The position numbers and the translations under genes were made by a program. Below are positions 39,447 through 42,741 of a stretch of 42,741 bases of DNA, piece after piece; position 1 is the stretch's first letter, and each line of letters opens with the position of its first letter. Below the pieces are notes generated by a model that saw nothing but the letters and a program-made list of their open reading frames with translations, made no database searches and was not told the origin of the DNA. Source of the stretch: a virus. The DNA lies in the IMG/VR virus record IMGVR_UViG_3300047319_000705, positions 1 through 42,741 of that record. One strand, written 5' to 3'.

Positions 39447-39652
39447 GCGTCACCATCATCCGCGACTACTGGCCTGACGCCAAGAAGGTACTCACCGACC
39501 TACAGTTTCGAGTCGTCACGCTGCGTGACCGTCAAGGCCATAGTTGGCTCGAGATTGCGGCCATCATGGGTCGAGATAGCGCCACCGTTAGAGGCCATTA
39601 TCGGGCTGCTGGTAAGCGGATGTCTGACTTCTACGAAGGGACCGGGACATGA
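39443..39652 (+). CDS. Sigma-70 region-4-like HTH protein
   Basis: 69 residues, GTG start. LTDLQFRVVTLRDRQGHSWL, then EIAAIMGRDSATVRGHYRAAG and KRM, is a region-4-type helix-turn-helix. It could steer host RNA polymerase or act as an anti-sigma or repressor. Follows the ATPase by GTGA overlap. Confidence 0.7.
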   Translation: MSVTIIRDYWPDAKKVLTDLQFRVVTLRDRQGHSWLEIAAIMGRDSATVRGHYRAAGKRMSDFYEGTGT

Positions 39653-39903
39653 GCATTACAGGAAACGCTGTCATTCTTGAACCAGATCCAGCAATCCCAC
39701 CCGGAAGCTCTTGCCAAGAATGTGAGCGTCCCTATGGGCTGTCTCATCTCGGAACATGCTCAGGAGCGGCCATCATGGGAGGCTCGGGAATTGTGGGATT
39801 CAGAGAGAAGTCTGATGGAACTACAGAGCAGCTACCGTTCGGGCGCGTAAAAGGCCCCGGCGGCGAGTTCTCAAGTTACGCAGACTGGCTCAAGAATGGC
39901 TAG
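39649..39903 (+). CDS. Hypothetical protein with zinc-knuckle motif
   Basis: 84 residues. CQECERPYGLSHLGTC supplies Cys and His residues; a Gly-rich remainder ends YADWLKNG. ATGA overlap with the sigma-like gene. Confidence 0.55.
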   Translation: MSITGNAVILEPDPAIPPGSSCQECERPYGLSHLGTCSGAAIMGGSGIVGFREKSDGTTEQLPFGRVKGPGGEFSSYADWLKNG

Positions 39904-40120
39904 CGTCGCCCTACCACGCTTCCTCGAAACACACGCCACCAGAGCAGACCACGCACGCAAACTCGAGGCCGTCGTCAGAGAATCCGGCGGCAACATGCAA
40001 GTGTTGAAGATGGCGCATACAGCCGCGGATTCACGATCACTTCGAGGTGTGCCGTGCGTCGGAAGATCGATCGCTGGCGTGATCGCCGGCACACAACCCG
40101 AATCGGTCGTATGTCACTAG
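39896..40120 (+). CDS. Hypothetical protein, possibly truncated by homing endonuclease
   Basis: 74 residues. The first ~50 residues (LPRFLETHATRADHARKLEAVV; NMQVLKMAHTAADSRSLRG) look like a folded helical domain with many basic residues. The last 20 run into the endonuclease gene and may not be original. No family assigned. Confidence 0.45.
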   Translation: MASVALPRFLETHATRADHARKLEAVVRESGGNMQVLKMAHTAADSRSLRGVPCVGRSIAGVIAGTQPESVVCH

Positions 40121-40695
40121 AAGCCGAACTCGCGTGGGCTGCTGGTCTGTTCGAGGGCGAGGGATACATTGTTAGACGCAAGGTTGGTGTGCGCGTCTAC
40201 ATCCAAGTGGGCTTACAAACGTGCGATCTGGACGTACTTGAACATTTTGTCGCCGTCCTTCGCAGCCACGGAATCAAGCGCTCTGATAGGCCGCACGGTG
40301 TTCAGCATGACTCGTCGATCTTGAAACGGCGGCGGCGGCAAACCCATCATAAGCAGGCTTATTCATGGAGCACTACTGGACATACTGGTGGAGAAGCTTT
40401 CCTGCTGATGCGTCCATTCTTAGGTGTCCGCAGACGAGAAACTGGAGATGCGATCCTCTCCGAAGCGACTGAGATATTAGACCGTGTTAGAGCTCCTATT
40501 GAATGCATCGGCTGCGGCAAGTCCTTTGTTCGCAGGGATCACGGGCAGTCAAGGACGTTCTGTACAAAGGCGTGCCACGCCAGATGGAAATGGTCACAAC
40601 CGGGCGAAAGGGCGAAGGCGCGAGAGCGTGAGCATCGCTATCAGATTCGTCTTCGTCAGCGCTCTATCCACGAAAACCAGCTTCCTCTCCGGTAG
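40111..40695 (+). CDS. LAGLIDADG homing endonuclease
   Basis: 194 residues from ATG 40111 (an upstream GTG at 40054 adds a basic, unlikely leader). LAWAAGLFEGEGYI (6-19) is the LAGLIDADG helix with catalytic acidic residues; a second half-domain-like segment is GEAFLLMRPFLGVRR. The C-terminus adds a zinc finger, CIGCGKSFVRR then FCTKACHARW. Likely a free-standing mobile endonuclease that cuts intron- or gene-lacking relatives. It sits at the end of the early operon, next to the candidate origin. Confidence 0.78.
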   Translation: MSLEAELAWAAGLFEGEGYIVRRKVGVRVYIQVGLQTCDLDVLEHFVAVLRSHGIKRSDRPHGVQHDSSILKRRRRQTHHKQAYSWSTTGHTGGEAFLLMRPFLGVRRRETGDAILSEATEILDRVRAPIECIGCGKSFVRRDHGQSRTFCTKACHARWKWSQPGERAKAREREHRYQIRLRQRSIHENQLPLR

Positions 40696-40704
40696 CCCAC
40701 GTGG

Positions 40705-40710
40705 TATAAC
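40705..40710 (+). promoter_or_regulatory. Possible extended -10 (TGGTATAAC)
   Basis: TATAAC preceded by TGG looks like an extended -10 element, with only a weak -35 (TTCCTC) 17 bp upstream. It would transcribe the iteron region. Confidence 0.25.
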
Positions 40711-40728
40711 CCAAGCTTGTAGGGGAAC

Positions 40729-40783
40729 GGGCCGGCGCCGCCTCCGTGAACCTAGACAGTCCGTTGGCATCAGGCGCCGGCCC
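40729..40783. repeat. 11-bp perfect inverted repeat around first iteron
   Basis: GGGCCGGCGCC (40729-40739) and its exact complement GGCGCCGGCCC (40773-40783) enclose a 33-base loop that carries the first AACCTAG iteron. A cruciform or RNA stem would be very stable. Confidence 0.7.
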
Positions 40784-40857
40784 TCCAAACCTAGGTTGTC
40801 CTCTGAGTCAAACCTAGGCTTGTCTCTGATGCCAAACCTAGGCCGTCCTCTGATGGA
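40746..40857 (+). repeat. AACCTAG iterons
   Basis: AACCTAG begins at 40749, 40788, 40811 and 40835 (spacing 39, 23, 24). The last three share AAACCTAGG-N2-4-GTC-TCTGA, giving degenerate repeats of about 23-24 bp. An inverted match, GTGAACCTAGAC to GTCTAGGTTCAC, is at 41070-41081. Iterons of this size near a RepA-like gene are typical initiator-binding sites. Confidence 0.7.
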
Positions 40858-40881
40858 ACCCCGCGGCGCGCTAATCATCTC

Positions 40882-40899
40882 CTATTCCTACCGGAATAG
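40882..40899. other. Perfect 7-bp inverted repeat CTATTCC-TACC-GGAATAG
   Basis: Symmetrical arms with a 4-base centre; operator- or hairpin-like. No T-run follows. Confidence 0.45.
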
Positions 40900-41034
40900 T
40901 AGGGATTCCCGAACGGCTGTTCGTGCCACTCGCAAAGGATAAAGCCGCGCGCCTCGGCCGCGTCTCGCCTATGCGAGCTCGCCGCCGATCGCCGCTCGAG
41001 CGTCGGCGCCTTTGTAAAGCCTGCGCGCGCACCC

Positions 41035-41063
41035 TTGCGTAGCGGTCGCCGCGGTGCTTTACT
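41035..41063 (+). promoter_or_regulatory. Promoter for the right-end genes
   Basis: TTGCGT (41035-41040), 17-bp spacer, TTTACT (41058-41063), about 38 bp before the ATG of the next gene. The inverted AACCTAG copy (41070-41081) lies at the expected start of transcription and may regulate it. Confidence 0.4.
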
Positions 41064-41100
41064 CCTCTCGTCTAGGTTCACTACAAGAGAGGCAAGGCCA

Positions 41101-41289
41101 ATGGCCGCACAGAAGAAACATCGGACGCATCTTCGGGGTCGTCCGAGCATTTATCACGTTGTTTGTGAAGACTGCGGAGATCTATACGGGATCGCGCTAA
41201 CTCTCGCTGACGCAAAGAAGCGTGAGGCGCAACATCGCCGCGACATGAAACCGGCAACCGCCGATCGGCTCAACCGGGAGGACAACTAA
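41101..41289 (+). CDS. Hypothetical protein with CxxC
   Basis: 62 residues, ATG preceded by GAGAGGCAAGG. VVCEDCGDLYG gives a CxxC knuckle; the rest is basic and helical (DAKKREAQHRRDMK). First gene of the right-end operon; overlaps the next ATG by one base. Confidence 0.6.
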   Translation: MAAQKKHRTHLRGRPSIYHVVCEDCGDLYGIALTLADAKKREAQHRRDMKPATADRLNREDN

Positions 41290-41414
41290 TGATCGGTAGC
41301 ACCGCAGTCACCATGATCTTCGGGATCCCGCTGTTCGTCATCGGGATCCCCGCATCACTCATCCCCGTCTACGTTTGGGTGCGCTTCGCCCGGACGCCGA
41401 AAGGCAGGCGGTAA
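41289..41414 (+). CDS. Small TM protein
   Basis: 41 residues: a long hydrophobic stretch (TMIFGIPLFVIGIPASLIPV, then YVWV) and a basic tail RFARTPKGRR, i.e. one or two membrane segments with a cytoplasmic positive end. Confidence 0.55.
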   Translation: MIGSTAVTMIFGIPLFVIGIPASLIPVYVWVRFARTPKGRR

Positions 41415-41416
41415 CC

Positions 41417-41659
41417 ATGACGCCACAAGTAGGCGATCGCGTCCTAGCTTTCCATCCCATGACCATGGGAGTCATCAAACCTGGGACCGTGCTAAAGGTT
41501 GGGAGCACGCAATCCGCGACGGCGAATCGTGTCGTCCTTGTGGATTTCGGTTCGCTCGCATGCGCGCCTAAAGGCGAAGGATTCCCGCGGCGCAACGAAC
41601 GCGGCATCTTCCGCGTTCGTGCTGAGGACATCACCGCCACCCTGGAAAGGACACCATGA
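41417..41659 (+). CDS. Hypothetical small beta-rich protein
   Basis: 80 residues. MTPQVGDRVLAFHPMTMGVI, then GTVLKVGS and NRVVLVDFGS look like an SH3/OB-type small barrel. Function unknown. ATGA overlap with the next gene. Confidence 0.6.
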   Translation: MTPQVGDRVLAFHPMTMGVIKPGTVLKVGSTQSATANRVVLVDFGSLACAPKGEGFPRRNERGIFRVRAEDITATLERTP

Positions 41660-41976
41660 CAACCGCAACGATGCTAACCAAGAGCCTCAACGGACTAGCG
41701 TTCCCCGTCATCCGGGTCCGCTTCCACGGGCCGACCGACTACCGCGGGTCACGCTACATCGCGACCCTCCACGGAGTCCGCTACACGGAATCCTACGACT
41801 ACGCGCTAAGCGGCCCCTCGAACGCCCTCAACGCCGCCGTTGAATGCTGGAACAAATACCGGGCCGAGCACGAGGAGACGTCCGCCGGCGACGAACAGCC
41901 GCGCGTATTCATCCCCGGAGACCTTGACGCCGACTCCTATGCGTTCACAGTAGTCCCGGCAGGGTTCCTCTCATGA
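41656..41976 (+). CDS. Hypothetical 106-residue protein
   Basis: ATG with GGAAAGGAC upstream. FPVIRVRFHGPTDYRGSRYI and ATLHGVRYTESYDYAL followed by ALNAAVECWNKYRA; an alpha-beta protein with no recognised function. ATGA overlap with the next. Confidence 0.6.
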   Translation: MTTATMLTKSLNGLAFPVIRVRFHGPTDYRGSRYIATLHGVRYTESYDYALSGPSNALNAAVECWNKYRAEHEETSAGDEQPRVFIPGDLDADSYAFTVVPAGFLS

Positions 41977-42056
41977 GCGCCCCAGCCGACATCACCATCG
42001 GCGTCCTCGCCCTCCTAGCCCTCGCCGACCTACTCAAAGTGAAAGGAAAAAAATGA
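41973..42056 (+). CDS. 27-residue membrane micro-protein
   Basis: MSAPADITIGVLALLALADL then LKVKGKK: one short hydrophobic helix and a basic end. ATGA overlaps on both sides. The 3' end also serves as ribosome site (AAAGGAAAA) for the next gene. Confidence 0.45.
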   Translation: MSAPADITIGVLALLALADLLKVKGKK

Positions 42057-42490
42057 TTACCGAGACCGGAATCCCCACAGACTTTGAAGTCCAGCCGATC
42101 GCCCCAGACGACCCAAGCGCCATAGATCCGGCTACCTGCGGAACGTGCGGACTCACTTGGGACGATGGCATAAGCACATCATGGACCCCAGCGCCAAGCG
42201 GACGATGTCCGTTCGAATACTTCCACACCGCGATCCGGCTCGAGTACCTACGCTCACAGATCGACGAAGAACAGATCAGCACTGGAGAAATCGCCGAGCT
42301 GCAAGGTCTCGCCGCCGAGATCGATCCAGGCGACGTGCAACTCCGCGAATGGGCAGGAGTACCGGAAGAGCACGCCTACCTCAGCAGCGAACAGCGCGAG
42401 CTGCTCAAACTCACCGCCAACGCAGTGACCAACGGACTCCTCACGCAAGAACACCGCGAATTCCTAGACGACTGGATCCTGGCTCGCTAG
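42053..42490 (+). CDS. Hypothetical protein with CxxC, last gene
   Basis: 145 residues. CGTCGLTWDDG is a zinc-knuckle-like site with a further Cys in GRCPFEYFH; the C-terminal half is acidic and helical. Followed by a terminator, so it ends the right-end operon. Function unknown. Confidence 0.65.
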   Translation: MITETGIPTDFEVQPIAPDDPSAIDPATCGTCGLTWDDGISTSWTPAPSGRCPFEYFHTAIRLEYLRSQIDEEQISTGEIAELQGLAAEIDPGDVQLREWAGVPEEHAYLSSEQRELLKLTANAVTNGLLTQEHREFLDDWILAR

Positions 42491-42518
42491 CACGACCAAC
42501 GAACATAGCCGCACCACC

Positions 42519-42544
42519 AAGAGCCCCGCGAAAGCGGGTCTCTT
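42519..42544 (+). terminator. Terminator hairpin after last gene
   Basis: AAGAG-C-CCCGC, GAAA tetraloop, GCGGG-T-CTCTT: ten paired bases with one mismatch, 28 bp after the last stop. The T-run is short, but position and stability fit a terminator. Confidence 0.7.
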
Positions 42545-42576
42545 GCTATGCGCGCGCGCAGCTCGAGCGCAGCCAC

Positions 42577-42614
42577 GTCGCGACCACGTCGCTGGATGGT
42601 CGCGACCACGTCGC
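42577..42614 (+). repeat. GTCGCGACCACGTCGC direct repeat at the right end
   Basis: Two exact 16-bp copies (42577-42592 and 42599-42614), 22 bp apart, in the non-coding right end. Could be part of the end/packaging signal. Confidence 0.6.
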
Positions 42615-42683
42615 CACACCACCGCCAACCGATCGCGCTACTCCAGCGATCGAAACCAGCACGTCGACGAGCTCGTGCGGCAA

Positions 42684-42700
42684 GCCCCCGAAAACGGGGC
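42684..42700 (+). terminator. Second small hairpin near right end
   Basis: GCCCCCG-AAAA-CGGGGC with six paired bases, followed by CAAAACTT. A second terminator or an end-associated hairpin. Confidence 0.35.
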
Positions 42701-42741
42701 CAAAACTTCTAGATGCCGCCGGCAGCGAGTTAGGTATGAAT

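Larger units (their letters stand above)
40696..41100. other. Non-coding region; candidate replication origin
   Basis: About 400 bp without a supported gene. It holds an 11-bp inverted repeat (40729-40783), four AACCTAG iterons (40746-40857), a perfect 7-bp hairpin (40882-40899), a GC-rich stretch, and a promoter for the next gene. Position after the RepA-like ATPase and the endonuclease suggests an origin or a control region; this is inference. Confidence 0.5.

Noticed and set aside
1-42741. tRNA genes
   Set aside because: No stretch with a plausible cloverleaf and T-loop GGTTCGAATCC-like core was seen by eye; a covariance-model scan was not possible.
1-42741. Integrase, excisionase or CI-type repressor (temperate phage)
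   Set aside because: No tyrosine or serine recombinase motif was found. The small RHH and HTH proteins alone do not show lysogeny.

Overview
The window is most or all of the genome of a tailed dsDNA phage with a long non-contractile tail (siphovirus type). It encodes an HNH nuclease, a large terminase, an HK97-type portal, prohead protease and capsid, head-tail connectors, a tail tube, a frameshifted tail chaperone, a 910-residue tape measure protein and a lysis cassette, and it has no sheath gene. The DNA is GC-rich. Genes are packed head to tail with ATGA, GTGA or TTGA overlaps, and GTG and TTG starts are common. One promoter appears to start transcription at an AUG (leaderless). These features suggest a high-GC Gram-positive (actinobacterial) host; that is inference. 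No integrase, repressor, tRNA, DNA polymerase or small terminase was recognised, so a lytic life style is likely but not proven.

Layout. 1-435: non-coding left end with ten ACTTCCC repeats spaced about one helical turn apart, plus a strong hairpin; a plausible packaging or origin region. 436-4482: HNH nuclease, a micro-gene, terminase and portal. 4479-10339: accessory virion genes placed between portal and protease, including a glycosyltransferase, decoration-like proteins, a secreted protein and a protein of seventeen 20-residue repeats. 10410-13084: prohead protease and major capsid protein. 13165-20508: a sugar-modification cluster (GT4 and GT2 glycosyltransferases, a double-GT2 fusion, a NodB-like deacetylase and two methyltransferases), probably for glycosylating the virion. 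20498-28258: connectors, tail tube, chaperones, tape measure and tail tip. 28259-30405: lysis cassette (amidase and small membrane proteins) and a staphylococcal-type nuclease. 30413-40120: early region with an RHH protein, many small zinc-ribbon proteins, a Rad52/ERF-like candidate, an XF1762-like protein, a Hjc-type resolvase, a RepA-like ATPase and a sigma-region-4-like HTH protein. 40111-40695: LAGLIDADG endonuclease. 40696-41100: non-coding iterons and inverted repeats, a candidate replication origin. 41101-42490: small unknown genes, then a terminator and a repeat-containing right end.

The most unusual locus is at 16.1-17.4 kb, inside the sugar cluster. A lone minus-strand gene (16527-17297) has its own promoter and an overlapping operator-like inverted repeat. 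It is followed by about 380 bp of DNA in which the triplet GNC recurs every 5 bp for about 76 units. The protein is not recognised; three motifs in it are weakly reminiscent of RAMP/Cas7-like folds. The pair is the best candidate for an undescribed system. A second minus-strand gene (34495-34686) appears to have inserted as a cassette into the 3' end of a plus-strand gene.
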